A DNA stretch of 48,916 nucleotides from assembly GCA_002353635.1 (NCBI GenBank), contig DEKA01000047.1:1-48916 (forward strand), read 5' to 3'. The stretch comes from Lachnospiraceae bacterium UBA2734. GTDB taxonomy: Bacteria > Bacillota > Clostridia > Lachnospirales > Lachnospiraceae. Positions 1 to 8,297 of this stretch are shown here, in pieces (the stretch's first letter is position 1; every line of letters begins with the position of its first letter). Below the pieces are notes generated by a model. It had not been told where the DNA came from, searched no databases, and saw only the letters and a program-made list of their open reading frames with translations. The position numbers and the translations under genes were made by a program.

Positions 1-35
1 ATCGAGTAGGAGGCGATTGCCACCTCCTACTCGAT
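1..35. terminator. Hairpin downstream of the MATE gene
   Basis: Bases 1-13 are exactly complementary to 23-35, giving a 13-bp stem with a 9-nt loop. It lies 32 bp past the stop codon of the minus-strand MATE gene. Any T-run for minus-strand transcription would fall left of base 1, outside the window, and no T-run follows on the plus strand. It is therefore probably the MATE-operon terminator, but that cannot be completed from this window. Confidence 0.5.
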
Positions 36-67
36 CGGAGAATGCAGTCCTGCGGAAGACAGGCAGT

Positions 68-1480
68 TTACGCGGCCTTCTCCGGAAGCTTCTTCATAAA
101 GGTGACGTACAGCACAACCGCGACTGCCGCAGAGACGACCTCTGCAAAAGGGGTCGCCCACACGATGCCCGCCGCACCAATGAAGGATTTGAAAACAAAC
201 ATCGCCGGAATGTCTACGACGCCCTTTCGCATGATGGCGAGAAGGAGCGCGCGCAGACGGCTCCCGGCCGCCTGGAAGAGGGAGTTCACCATATAGGAGA
301 CGGCACACAGAGGTGCTGCCCAGGCGATGACGGAGAGAAATTCTGTGCCAAAAGCGATGGTCTTCGGCTCATCGATAAAGAAGGCAACCAGCCAGGGCGC
401 TGCTGCCTTGAAGACAATGACGCAGCCGATTGTGTAGATGGCCAGAACCTTGGCAGTGTAGCGAACTACCTTGCGAAGGCGCGTATACTCCTTCGCGCCG
501 ATGCAGTAGCCAAAGAGCGGCAGAACGCCCTGCGTCATGCCCATGCAGGTGTTGAAAGCGATCATGTTGATCTTCTTGGCGACGCCCATGCCGGCGACGG
601 CCTCCGTCCCGTATTCGACGGAGAGCGCATTGGCGAACATGTTGGAGACCATGGCGAGCGTGGTCTGGAGCCCGGCTGGGATGCCAACAGTGAGCACATC
701 GCCTGGAATATGTTCCCCAAAGGAGATGTCGCGGGGATCCACAGTGAAGATCGGATTGTCCCTGTGCCGCAGGAGATATACGACGAAGTACAGCAGAGAG
801 ACCGTATTGGAGAGCATGGTTGCGATGGCAGCACCCGTGACTTCGTGTCCCGGAGGCAGCAGCACGAACATGAACAGTGGATCCAGCACCATGTTGAGAA
901 TGCCGCCCAGGGACATGCCGATGCCGGCCTCCTTTGAGGCGCCGATGGAGCGGACGAGGTGCCCGCACAGGACATTTCCTACGGTGGGGAGTGCGCCGAC
1001 GATCATCGTCCAGAACATATAGCTGTAGATGTAGCCGTAATCGGCGCTGTCTCCGCCGATCAGCAGGATGAGCTGGGGACGGAACAGGGCAATGAGTGCC
1101 ATGTAGAGAAGGGATGCCGCAAGTCCGCTATAGAGACAGAACGCAAATGTGCGGCGGGCTCTCTTTGGATTCTTTTGCCCGATCGATCTGGAAATAACGC
1201 TGGCGCCGCCGATTCCAAAAACATTGGCGACTGCGGCCATGATGACGAAAACCGGCATGCAGACATTGGCCGCCGCGACCATGGCAGCATTGCCCGTGCG
1301 CCCGATGTACCATGTGTCTGCAAAGTTGTAGACCATGTTGATCACCTGCGTGATGATGGTGGGCAGTGCCAGTGTCCAGACAATCTGCGGAATGGAGCCG
1401 TTCTCAAAGAACACGTCAGGTCTTGATGAAGAATGTGATGATGTCATAGATGAAGAATTGTTGCTCGCTGTAGTATTCAA
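68..1480 (-). CDS. MATE family multidrug/cation antiporter
   Basis: A polytopic inner-membrane exporter of about 470 residues, the usual MATE length. After a Ser/Thr/Asn-rich cytoplasmic tail (about 25 residues), the first transmembrane region carries the MATE-typical stretch around PTIITQVINMVYNFADTWYIG, followed by about twelve hydrophobic segments in two similar halves. The family exports drugs or metabolites in exchange for Na+ or H+; the substrate cannot be told here. The longest frame starts with TTG at 1478-1480 behind a weak GGCAGG; an in-frame ATG at 1445-1447 (codon 12) is an alternative and would remove only disordered residues. It lies 23 bp after the Nudix gene on the same strand and is probably co-transcribed with it. 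Confidence 0.9.
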   Translation of the reverse strand: MNTTASNNSSSMTSSHSSSRPDVFFENGSIPQIVWTLALPTIITQVINMVYNFADTWYIGRTGNAAMVAAANVCMPVFVIMAAVANVFGIGGASVISRSIGQKNPKRARRTFAFCLYSGLAASLLYMALIALFRPQLILLIGGDSADYGYIYSYMFWTMIVGALPTVGNVLCGHLVRSIGASKEAGIGMSLGGILNMVLDPLFMFVLLPPGHEVTGAAIATMLSNTVSLLYFVVYLLRHRDNPIFTVDPRDISFGEHIPGDVLTVGIPAGLQTTLAMVSNMFANALSVEYGTEAVAGMGVAKKINMIAFNTCMGMTQGVLPLFGYCIGAKEYTRLRKVVRYTAKVLAIYTIGCVIVFKAAAPWLVAFFIDEPKTIAFGTEFLSVIAWAAPLCAVSYMVNSLFQAAGSRLRALLLAIMRKGVVDIPAMFVFKSFIGAAGIVWATPFAEVVSAAVAVVLYVTFMKKLPEKAA

Positions 1481-1503
1481 TAGTTGGTGCCTGCCAGCAT
1501 CCG

Positions 1504-2028
1504 TCAGTCGCTGAATCCGGCGTGAATCCGCTCCAGCACAGGAAGAAGTCTTTCATAATGAAGAAACTGACCTGCATTGCCCAGATCCCGGATGCGGTCC
1601 AGATCCACGACGGCGAAGTCTGCCGTCTCATCCTTCTGAAGATGGACGTCCTTCTCTGAAAAATCTATGGTCAGGTGATAGATGTCTACGTAATAGTTAT
1701 TCTTTTCAGCGGGATTATCGCTTCTGTAGTCGCCCATATATTCGAGCAGCACGCCCTCCATGCCAAGTCCCGTCTCCTCGCGGGCCTCTCTCTTCACGGC
1801 CTGCACAGAGGTCTCGCCGGCCTTGACGCCGCCGCCGGTCACCTCCCAGGCACCGGGTGCCCACTCCTTGTCTTCCCGCCTCTTCGTGATCAGAAAAGAA
1901 CCGGTGGGGGAAGTGATCACACCGAGCACGGTCAGATGATAGTCCCCCGGGGCCATATTCCAGTCATTGCGCTCCATTGTCCGACCGGTTCGCTTTTTAT
2001 TGCTGTCGTAAATATCCCAGTATTCCAT
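1504..2028 (-). CDS. Nudix hydrolase
   Basis: A 174-residue cytoplasmic hydrolase of nucleoside-diphosphate-linked compounds. The Nudix box is intact at about residues 67-89: GGVKAGE, then REAREETGL, matching Gx5Ex7REUxEExGU, so the metal-binding glutamates are present. The opening (EYWDIYDSNKKRTGR) resembles Nudix proteins related to isopentenyl-diphosphate isomerase, but the isomerase active-site signature is not evident and the substrate is unknown. The start is ATG at 2026-2028 with a modest GGAAC upstream. It is the promoter-proximal gene of a two-gene minus-strand unit with the MATE exporter. Confidence 0.88.
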   Translation of the reverse strand: MEYWDIYDSNKKRTGRTMERNDWNMAPGDYHLTVLGVITSPTGSFLITKRREDKEWAPGAWEVTGGGVKAGETSVQAVKREAREETGLGMEGVLLEYMGDYRSDNPAEKNNYYVDIYHLTIDFSEKDVHLQKDETADFAVVDLDRIRDLGNAGQFLHYERLLPVLERIHAGFSD

Positions 2029-2128
2029 AGTCTTGTTCCGTTTCTTTCATTAATAACTCAGAATTTATTCAGCAGAAGGCATGGGAAAATACATTCACCC
2101 GCGTCTTTGTTTTCAAAAGCCGGCATTT

Positions 2129-2192
2129 TGTCCGTACCTGAGAGAGGACACAGCGCCGCATAACAGTTATGATGCCACGATTGCGCCGGCGG
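2129..2192 (-). promoter_or_regulatory. Glycine-riboswitch-like remnant in the Nudix 5' region
   Basis: Read on the minus strand, 2146-2129 gives CTCTCTCAGGTACGGACA, close to the conserved 3' block of glycine aptamers (UCUCAGG...GGACA). At 2192-2181 it reads CCGCCGGCGCAA, similar to the other conserved block (CCGAAGGNGCAA). Between them is a CATAA/TTATG hairpin where P3 would be. The 5' AGAG strand needed to pair with CUCUC is missing and two core bases differ. It could be a degenerate aptamer or a chance match. Confidence 0.2.
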
Positions 2193-2274
2193 ATGCAAGA
2201 TAAATCTGCACATTGACTGCACAGGACGGCAGACGCCGTCGGAGACGGTGCAAATCAGGAAACAGAAAAAGCAC

Positions 2275-2302
2275 TTGACAGGCCATGCTATACTTGAATA
2301 GT
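2275..2302 (+). promoter_or_regulatory. Putative sigma-70 type promoter of rpoD
   Basis: A perfect -35 TTGACA at 2275-2280 is followed after 16 bp by AATAGT (2297-2302), four of six matches to TATAAT. It lies about 60 bp before the chosen rpoD start. Confidence 0.5.
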
Positions 2303-2361
2303 AACTCAAAGTGGCGATTTTGTACGCATTTCATGGATCGGTCTCAAAGGAACAGGAAATC

Positions 2362-3708
2362 ATGGCAAAGTCATCTAATTCCAAAAAGGATACTATGAAG
2401 GAAGAAAACAATCAGAATTCTACTGAATTTACCCACATTCTCACGCAGCTGCTCACGCAGGGCAAGAAGAATCACGGCACACTCTCCAGTCAGGAAGTGA
2501 ACGACGCCTTTTCCTCTTTTGGTCTTGACGACGATAAGATGGAGCAGGTCACTTCTTTTCTTGAGAGCAAGGGCATAGATATTCTTGATATGGACGACAG
2601 TGATTCCGGCAGTGATGCCTATGAGCTCGATGATGACGAGGAGGATGCATCCCAGGAAGAGCTGCGCCAGATTGAGGAGGACGAGAAAGATACAGGAAAT
2701 CTCGATTCCGGGAGCGATTATGTCAACACAGAGGACCCGATTCACATGTACCTCAAGGAGATCGGCCGGGTCAAGCTCCTCACAGCGGACGAGGAAGTGG
2801 CGGTTGCCACCAGAATCGAGAACAGCGATATTGCGGAGAATCTTCTGAAGAGCGGGCACACGCCTGTGACAGAGGAGTATCTGAAAGAGGCGCTGGAGAA
2901 TCTTCATCTGACCGACTACTATGACGAAAAGAAGGAATTCATCGGCAAGACAGAGAAGGATCTGAAGGAGATGACCGCGGATGGGAAGGACGCCAAGAAC
3001 TTCCTCGCGGAGTCCAATCTCCGACTCGTCATCAGTATCGCGAAGAAGTATGTAGGCCGCGGCATGAGTTTTCTCGATCTCATCCAGGAAGGAAACCTTG
3101 GACTCATGAAGGCCGTGGAGAAGTTTGATTACCGCAAGGGATTTAAGTTCTCTACATATGCGACCTGGTGGATCCGTCAGGCGATCACGAGAGCCATCGC
3201 GGACCAGGCGAGAACGATTCGTATTCCCGTGCATATGGTCGAGACAATCAACAAGTTCATCCGCACCACGAGAGATCTGACCACAGAACTGGGGAGAGAG
3301 CCCACAGAAGAGGAGATCGCCAAGGCTATGGGCATCTCCACGGACAAGGTCATGGAGATTCAGCAGATTGCCGTGACCCCTGTCTCCCTGGATACGCCTG
3401 TCGGCGACGAGGAGGACAGCCAGATCGGCGACTTCATCAGCGATGACACCTCTGTGAGTCCCGCCGACGCTGCGACGTTCAGCGGACTCAAAGGGCAGCT
3501 GGCGGAGTGCATGGAGAGCCTTACGGAGAGGGAGAGGGATGTGCTCATTCTCCGCTTCGGCCTCAACGACGGCCGCGCGAGAACGCTGGAAGAAGTGGGC
3601 GCCAAGTTCGGCGTCACCAGAGAGCGCATCCGTCAGATCGAGGCAAAGGCGCTGCGCAAGCTCCGCCATCCGTCCAGGTCAAAGAAGCTCCGAGATTATC
3701 TTGAATAA
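2362..3708 (+). CDS. rpoD: RNA polymerase primary sigma factor
   Basis: The housekeeping sigma factor (448 residues) that directs RNA polymerase to -10/-35 promoters. After an acidic region 1.1 (about residues 1-125) comes region 1.2 (DPIHMYLKEIGRVKLL), region 2 with NLRLVISIAKKY and FSTYATWWIRQAITRAI (-10 recognition and melting), region 3, and region 4 with the helix-turn-helix TLEEVGAKFGVTRERIRQIE for the -35 element. Region 4 ends at the extreme C-terminus, as in RpoD/SigA. The ATG at 2362 is preceded by AAAGGAACAGGAA; the frame extends back to a GTG at 2311 without an evident RBS. No dnaG lies immediately upstream, unlike in many Bacillota. The stop TAA overlaps the next open frame's ATG. 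Confidence 0.97.
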   Translation: MAKSSNSKKDTMKEENNQNSTEFTHILTQLLTQGKKNHGTLSSQEVNDAFSSFGLDDDKMEQVTSFLESKGIDILDMDDSDSGSDAYELDDDEEDASQEELRQIEEDEKDTGNLDSGSDYVNTEDPIHMYLKEIGRVKLLTADEEVAVATRIENSDIAENLLKSGHTPVTEEYLKEALENLHLTDYYDEKKEFIGKTEKDLKEMTADGKDAKNFLAESNLRLVISIAKKYVGRGMSFLDLIQEGNLGLMKAVEKFDYRKGFKFSTYATWWIRQAITRAIADQARTIRIPVHMVETINKFIRTTRDLTTELGREPTEEEIAKAMGISTDKVMEIQQIAVTPVSLDTPVGDEEDSQIGDFISDDTSVSPADAATFSGLKGQLAECMESLTERERDVLILRFGLNDGRARTLEEVGAKFGVTRERIRQIEAKALRKLRHPSRSKKLRDYLE

Positions 3709-5576
3709 TGCGGCAGCCTTCCGGCGGGTGGTACAGCCGGGGAATGAAGATTTCTGACATGAAAAAACATAAAGCTGGCAGTGTGATACTGTCTGTTGCT
3801 TTTGTGCTGTGCGCGACGCTCACGGTGTGGCTCGCGGCCAGTGCAGTATGGGCCTTTACGAACTGGAGCAACCTCCACATGGAGGAGATCATATATGAGC
3901 TGACGGCACCTCTGACGGGCACCGGCAACGATATGATCGGCAAGTACGTGATAAAATGCGTTGTGCCCGCAGCGGTGACAGCCGCTGTTCTTTTCCTCCT
4001 TCTCTTCCTTTTAAGGAAGAAAAAGTGGATCGGCAGAGTGAAGGTGATCGGCCTCATCGTCAGTTTTGCCGGTTTTGCCTGCACACTCGTCTATGCGTGG
4101 ATCAAGCTCGATTTCGGGAGCTTTATCGCCAATTACGGCAAGCCGTCCACATATATTGCAGATAATTATGTGGATCCCTCCATGGTGGATATCACCTTCC
4201 CGCAGCACAAGCGGAACCTGATCTATATCTATCTGGAATCGATGGAGATGACGTACGCCGACAAGGCCAACGGCGGCGGCTTTGACTTCAACTGCATTCC
4301 GGAACTGACAAAGCTTGCTGAGGAAAATGAGGACTTCTCGGGAAGTGATCCGAAGCTCAACGGCGGCATCGCCCTGAACGGCGCCACATGGACCGTAGGC
4401 GCAATGTTCGCGCAGACGTCCGGACTGCCGCTCAAGACCTCTCTCGACACAAACGGCATGAGTTCCCAGAGCGTCTTCTTCCCCGGCATTATGACCCTGG
4501 GCGACATCCTGGAAGAGGAGGGATATGATCAGACATTGATGCTCGGCTCCAATGCGACCTTTGGAGGCAGGAGACTTTACTTCACCGAGCATGGCCATTA
4601 CGATATCCGGGATTATGAGTACTCCCTTCAGACCGGACAGATTCCTCAGGGATATAAGGTCTGGTGGGGATACGAGGACGAGAAGCTCTTCTCCTTTGCC
4701 AAAGAGAGGCTGACGCAGCTGGGCAGCGGAGACAAGCCGTTTAATTTCACCATGCTGACGGTGGATACACATTTCCCTGACGGGTATGTATGCAGACTGT
4801 GCGATGATGAATTTGCGGGCAATCAGTATGCAAATGTCATGCACTGCTCCAGCAGGCAAGTGACAGCCTTTGTCGAATGGTGCCAGCAGCAGCCCTGGTA
4901 TGACAACACAACGATCATTATTTCCGGTGATCATCCCACGATGGACGCAGATTTCTGCAATGACGTCTCCAAGGACTATCAGCGGCGCGTCTATACGTGC
5001 TATATCAATGCGGCCCCTACAGTAAAGGATCCCACGAAGAAGCGCACGTATTCGACATTTGATGATTTTCCGACGACGCTGGCAGCGCTTGGCTGCCATA
5101 TTGACGGAAACCGCCTGGGGCTTGGCGTCAATCTTTTCTCCGATGAGCCGACACTGATCGAGAGAGACGGCCTGGACAATGTGAACACAGAACTGATGCG
5201 CGATTCCGAATTCATGCGAAAGGCTTCCGCGATCAGTGATCAGGCGCTGGAAGTGCGCAGCAAGATCTCCGCCATGAAGCCGAAGATCAAGGTGAAGGAA
5301 GATGATCAGGGATACCTTGAATTTAAGGTGAAAGGGCTGAAGAACCTTGATCAGTATGCGGATGAGGTGCGCTATGTCTATCTGCAGATCCGCAATTCGA
5401 ACCAGCTGATTCTGACATCGCCGAAGCTGAACCGGTGGACGGACGGATCGTACCGTGTGAACCTGCCTGTTTTCAAACTGAACGGCAACAAAGATATTAC
5501 CTACATGTTGAAGGTGTACACAAAAGATGGTACAATCGACCTCACTGACGCGATTCCGTATTCGCTCAGTGAATAA
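3708..5576 (+). CDS. OpgB/LtaS-like membrane phosphoglycerol transferase
   Basis: Membrane-anchored enzyme of the alkaline phosphatase/sulfatase superfamily, up to 622 residues. N-terminal hydrophobic segments lie at about residues 28-52, 85-105 and 112-135, followed by an extracytoplasmic catalytic domain. Visible motifs are NLIYIYLESME (metal site), NGATWTVGAMFAQTSG with the probable nucleophilic Thr, LTVDTHFPDG, and IIISGDHPTMD. The wording of these motifs is closer to E. coli OpgB (osmoregulated glucan phosphoglycerol transferase) than to canonical LtaS, so the product is a phosphoglycerol-modified envelope polymer, with the exact acceptor unknown. Its ATG shares the last base of the rpoD stop; ATGs at 3744 and 3759 (just before the first membrane segment) are alternatives. 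No promoter is visible between it and rpoD. Confidence 0.85.
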   Translation: MRQPSGGWYSRGMKISDMKKHKAGSVILSVAFVLCATLTVWLAASAVWAFTNWSNLHMEEIIYELTAPLTGTGNDMIGKYVIKCVVPAAVTAAVLFLLLFLLRKKKWIGRVKVIGLIVSFAGFACTLVYAWIKLDFGSFIANYGKPSTYIADNYVDPSMVDITFPQHKRNLIYIYLESMEMTYADKANGGGFDFNCIPELTKLAEENEDFSGSDPKLNGGIALNGATWTVGAMFAQTSGLPLKTSLDTNGMSSQSVFFPGIMTLGDILEEEGYDQTLMLGSNATFGGRRLYFTEHGHYDIRDYEYSLQTGQIPQGYKVWWGYEDEKLFSFAKERLTQLGSGDKPFNFTMLTVDTHFPDGYVCRLCDDEFAGNQYANVMHCSSRQVTAFVEWCQQQPWYDNTTIIISGDHPTMDADFCNDVSKDYQRRVYTCYINAAPTVKDPTKKRTYSTFDDFPTTLAALGCHIDGNRLGLGVNLFSDEPTLIERDGLDNVNTELMRDSEFMRKASAISDQALEVRSKISAMKPKIKVKEDDQGYLEFKVKGLKNLDQYADEVRYVYLQIRNSNQLILTSPKLNRWTDGSYRVNLPVFKLNGNKDITYMLKVYTKDGTIDLTDAIPYSLSE

Positions 5577-5700
5577 GCGGCACTGAGGGAGCCGCCTGCA
5601 GCCCGATTTCCGGCTGCGTGCATTTCAGATGCAGATCTGATGCCTTCAACAGACGTCAATGGATATAGTCAATTGATATAAAGGAAGAGGAACCGCAAGG

Positions 5701-5749
5701 GCGCGGCATACAGGGGACCTGAAGGGCCCCTGTGTGCTGCGCATTTTTT
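5701..5749 (+). terminator. Rho-independent terminator after rpoD/opgB-like operon
   Basis: A 16-bp stem (5701-5716 with 5727-5742, two G-U pairs) with a 10-nt loop is followed by ATTTTTT at 5743-5749. This is a textbook terminator and closes the operon before the liv promoter. Confidence 0.9.
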
Positions 5750-5889
5750 ATTGGGACATTGTTATGTTTTCAGAGGGATTCCGGACGGCGGCAGATGCAG
5801 AGAGGTTCTTTGTAAGCGTTTTCAACTCAAATCGTGCGCATTGAACAATGAAGCGGTCAGAAAATTTGAAAATTCCGTGAATTCATTAC

Positions 5890-5921
5890 TTGACGCAAAA
5901 AACTGAAGGCTTTAGTATAAC
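5890..5921 (+). promoter_or_regulatory. Candidate livJ promoter
   Basis: TTGACG at 5890-5895 is a good -35. Two -10 candidates overlap: TAGTAT at 5913-5918 (17-bp spacer) and TATAAC at 5916-5921 (better match, but a 20-bp spacer). Which is used cannot be decided by eye. Confidence 0.45.
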
Positions 5922-5925
5922 TGCA

Positions 5926-5982
5926 ATACGAATCAGATATACAAACAATACGAAACGCGTATGACTATACGACATACGTATA
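5926..5982. promoter_or_regulatory. Cluster of ATACG/CGTAT pentamers, probable operator
   Basis: ATACG or its complement occurs at 5926-5930, 5948-5952, 5958-5962 (complement), 5967-5971, 5974-5978 and 5977-5981 (complement). The last ones build an inverted repeat TATACG-N5-CGTATA at 5966-5982. The cluster lies just after the candidate promoter and ends about 20 bp before livJ, a position suited to repression. Confidence 0.4.
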
Positions 5983-6000
5983 ATTCCAAGGAGGAACATT

Positions 6001-7230
6001 ATGAAAAAGTTCAAGAGAGTAATGGGCGCCGCTATGGCCTCCATGATGGCAGCGACCCTTATGGCCGGCTGTGCATCAGGATCTTCATCCACATCTTCCA
6101 GTACAGCAGCATCCTCTTCTGATGCGACAGCATCTACAGAGAGCGGATCTTCTTCCGCTTCCGGCAGCACATTCAAGATCGGCACAATCGGACCTCTGAC
6201 AGGCAGTGCCGCAGCTTACGGCCAGGCCGTTGCAAATGCAGCACAGATCGCTGTAGATGAGATCAACAAGAACGGCGGGATGAATGGTTATCAGGTAGAG
6301 CTCAAGAACGAGGACGACGAGCTTGATTCCCAGAAATCCGTCAACGCATACAACACACTGAAGGACTGGGGCATGCAGTTCCTGGACGGCTCCACGACAT
6401 CTGCCTGCTCCATCGCCGTTTCCGAGTACACGAAGCAGGACAATATGTTCCAGCTGACACCTTCCGGATCCGCTGCAGACTGCACAAAGTACGACAATGT
6501 CTTCCGTGTATGCTTCTCCGATCCCGCACAGGGCACTGCAGCTGCCAAGTACATCAGCGAACACAAGCTGGCTACTAAGATCGGCATCATCTATGACAGC
6601 TCCGATGTATATTCCAGCGGCATCTACCAGAACTTCGTGACTGAGGCCGGCAACGACGGACTTACAATTGTCTCCCAGGAGGCATTCACAGCCGACAACA
6701 AGACAGACTTCTCCGTACAGCTCCAGAAGGCGAAGGACGGCGGCGCTGATCTTGTCTTCCTGCCGATCTATTACACTGAGGCTTCTCTGATCCTCCAGCA
6801 GGCGAACCAGATGGGCTACAAGCCTACATTCTTTGGCTGCGACGGTCTCGACGGCATCCTTACCGTGGACAACTTCGACAAGTCTCTTGCCGAGGGCACA
6901 ATGCTCCTGACACCTTTCGCGGCAGATGCAAAGGATGATCTGACACAGAACTTCGTTAAGAGCTACAAGGACAAGTACAACGATACCCCCAACCAGTTCG
7001 CAGCCGACAGCTACGATGCAATCTATGCGATCAAGGCTGCTGTAGAGAAGGAGAACATCACACCTGATATGAGCGTCTCCGATATCTGCGACAAGATGGA
7101 AAAAGGCATGACAGAGATCACGCTTGACGGACTTACATCTCAGGACATGACATGGGAGGCCAGCGGCGAGCCCAACAAGGAGCCTAAGGCTGTCGTGATC
7201 AAGGACGGCGCATACGTCTCCGCTGAATAA
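6001..7230 (+). CDS. livJ: Branched-chain amino acid ABC transporter, substrate-binding lipoprotein
   Basis: Extracellular type I periplasmic-binding-fold receptor (409 residues) that delivers Leu/Ile/Val-type substrates to LivHM. A lipoprotein signal peptide ends in LMAGC with Cys24 as lipidation site, followed by a Ser/Ala/Thr-rich linker (about residues 25-55). The mature domain opens with FKIGTIGPLTGSAAAYGQAV, characteristic of LivJ. The start ATG follows AAGGAGG at 5988-5994. Codon use is highly biased, as expected for an abundant receptor. It is first in livJHMGF, and a hairpin just after it may raise its level relative to the membrane genes. Exact ligand specificity is not readable. 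Confidence 0.93.
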   Translation: MKKFKRVMGAAMASMMAATLMAGCASGSSSTSSSTAASSSDATASTESGSSSASGSTFKIGTIGPLTGSAAAYGQAVANAAQIAVDEINKNGGMNGYQVELKNEDDELDSQKSVNAYNTLKDWGMQFLDGSTTSACSIAVSEYTKQDNMFQLTPSGSAADCTKYDNVFRVCFSDPAQGTAAAKYISEHKLATKIGIIYDSSDVYSSGIYQNFVTEAGNDGLTIVSQEAFTADNKTDFSVQLQKAKDGGADLVFLPIYYTEASLILQQANQMGYKPTFFGCDGLDGILTVDNFDKSLAEGTMLLTPFAADAKDDLTQNFVKSYKDKYNDTPNQFAADSYDAIYAIKAAVEKENITPDMSVSDICDKMEKGMTEITLDGLTSQDMTWEASGEPNKEPKAVVIKDGAYVSAE

Positions 7231-7269
7231 AGAGTAACAGACCATATCTGCAGGTCTGCAGAGATGGAG

Positions 7270-7298
7270 AGGGAGGAATGCGAGCATTCCTCCCTTTG
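7270..7298 (+). terminator. Intercistronic hairpin/attenuator between livJ and livH
   Basis: AGGGAGGAATGC (7270-7281) pairs perfectly with 7284-7295 over a 2-nt gap and is followed by a short TTTG. Such partial terminators after binding-protein genes commonly lower expression of the downstream permease genes and protect the upstream mRNA. Confidence 0.65.
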
Positions 7299-7337
7299 AT
7301 GTTCTCATTAAAGGAGCATCATTTGCACGATTCCTTC

Positions 7338-7389
7338 AGCGGAAATGCCTTCGCGGATTTTGCTTCGGGGTGCCGCACAAGAGCGGCAC
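7338..7389 (+). repeat. Palindromic intergenic repeat, copy A (before livH)
   Basis: Two consecutive stem-loops. The first is an imperfect palindrome around GCGGAAATGC-CTTC-GCGGATTTTGC (7338-7364). The second is GTGCCGC (7370-7376) pairing with GCGGCAC (7383-7389). The stretch from TCGGGGTGCCGC to GCGGCACAGAGAGG nearly matches copy B at 39461-39513. It ends 13 nt before the livH ATG, just 5' of its RBS. Confidence 0.75.
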
Positions 7390-7402
7390 AGAGAGGGTCA
7401 TT

Positions 7403-8290
7403 ATGATCAGTTTTCTTACTTCGCTCGTCAACGGACTGAGCCTGGGCGGCATCTATGCCATCATCGCCCTTGGCTACACGATGGTGTACGGCATTGCCAA
7501 GATGCTCAACTTCGCACACGGCGACTTTATTATGGTGGGCTGCTACATTATTTTCACGGCGGTCTCGACGATGGGGCTCTCTCCCGCAGTCGGCATCATT
7601 GCCTCCATTATTCTGTGCACGCTGCTGGGCGTTGCCACGGAAGCGGTTGCCTACAGACCGCTCCGCCATGCGGCATCGCCGCTGGCCGTGCTGATCACCG
7701 CCATCGGTGTCTCCTATCTCCTTGAGAACCTGGCGCTTCTTATTTTCGGTGCAGATGCGAAGTCCTTCACAAGCGTTGTGAAGTGGTCGGGCATCACTCT
7801 CTTCGGCGGGCAGCTCCACATTCAGGGCGTGACGATCATCACTATTATTGTCAGCCTTCTGGTGCTGGTTCTTCTACAGAGCTACATTCACGGCACAAAG
7901 AACGGGCAGGCGATGCTGGCCGTCGCGCAGGATCAGGGTGCGGCGACACTGATGGGCATTGATGTCAACAAGACCATCTCCCTGACCTTTGCCATTGGTT
8001 CCGGCCTTGCGGCAGTTGCGGGCGCACTTCTGTGCAGCGCTTATCCGACGCTCACACCCTATACCGGCGCAATGCCCGGCATCAAGGCCTTTGTTGCAGC
8101 CGTTCTGGGCGGCATCGGTTCTGTGCCCGGCGCCATGATCGGCGGCCTGGTCCTTGGCATCATTGAGATTCTTGCCAAAACCTACATTTCTTCACAGCTC
8201 TCGGATGCCATCGTGTTCGGTATTCTTGTCGTCGTTCTGCTCTTCAAGCCCACGGGACTGCTGGGCAAGATCACGCAGGAAAAGGTATAA
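7403..8290 (+). CDS. livH: Branched-chain amino acid ABC transporter permease LivH
   Basis: Inner-membrane permease (295 residues, about eight hydrophobic segments) that forms the translocation pore with LivM. The N-terminus LVNGLSLGGIYAIIALGYTM and the later GLAAVAGALL, ending in VVLLFKPTGLLG, are typical of LivH. The ATG at 7403 has GAGAGGG at 7391-7397; the frame can be read further upstream but that part lies in a palindromic repeat. Second gene of livJHMGF. Confidence 0.93.
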   Translation: MISFLTSLVNGLSLGGIYAIIALGYTMVYGIAKMLNFAHGDFIMVGCYIIFTAVSTMGLSPAVGIIASIILCTLLGVATEAVAYRPLRHAASPLAVLITAIGVSYLLENLALLIFGADAKSFTSVVKWSGITLFGGQLHIQGVTIITIIVSLLVLVLLQSYIHGTKNGQAMLAVAQDQGAATLMGIDVNKTISLTFAIGSGLAAVAGALLCSAYPTLTPYTGAMPGIKAFVAAVLGGIGSVPGAMIGGLVLGIIEILAKTYISSQLSDAIVFGILVVVLLFKPTGLLGKITQEKV

Positions 8291-8297
8291 AATGACG

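Larger units (their letters stand above)
2029..2361. other. Divergent intergenic region between the Nudix gene and rpoD
   Basis: This 333-bp gap holds the rpoD promoter near its right end and, on the minus strand at 2129-2192, two blocks resembling parts of a glycine riboswitch (listed separately). An open frame at 2058-2309 (minus) has Cys-rich, family-less content and I do not regard it as a gene. Confidence 0.6.
5577..6000. other. Intergenic region between the OpgB-like gene and livJ
   Basis: This 424-bp gap contains small hairpins just after the stop (a GCGGC/GCCGC stem near 5577-5597 and a GCAGCC/GGCTGC stem near 5599-5618), a strong terminator at 5701-5749, an AT-rich stretch, and then the livJ promoter region with clustered ATACG pentamers. 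The long distance (about 125 bp) from the stop codon to the terminator leaves room for a small RNA, but I cannot define one. Confidence 0.5.

Noticed and set aside
2058..2309. An 83-residue minus-strand ORF upstream of the Nudix gene
   Set aside because: No RBS, Cys/Pro-rich random-looking composition, and it covers the riboswitch-like blocks and the rpoD promoter.
5640..5750. Small RNA or riboswitch between the OpgB-like gene and the terminator
   Set aside because: Only a weak -10-like TATAAA and no known motif; the strong hairpin is sufficiently explained as the operon terminator.
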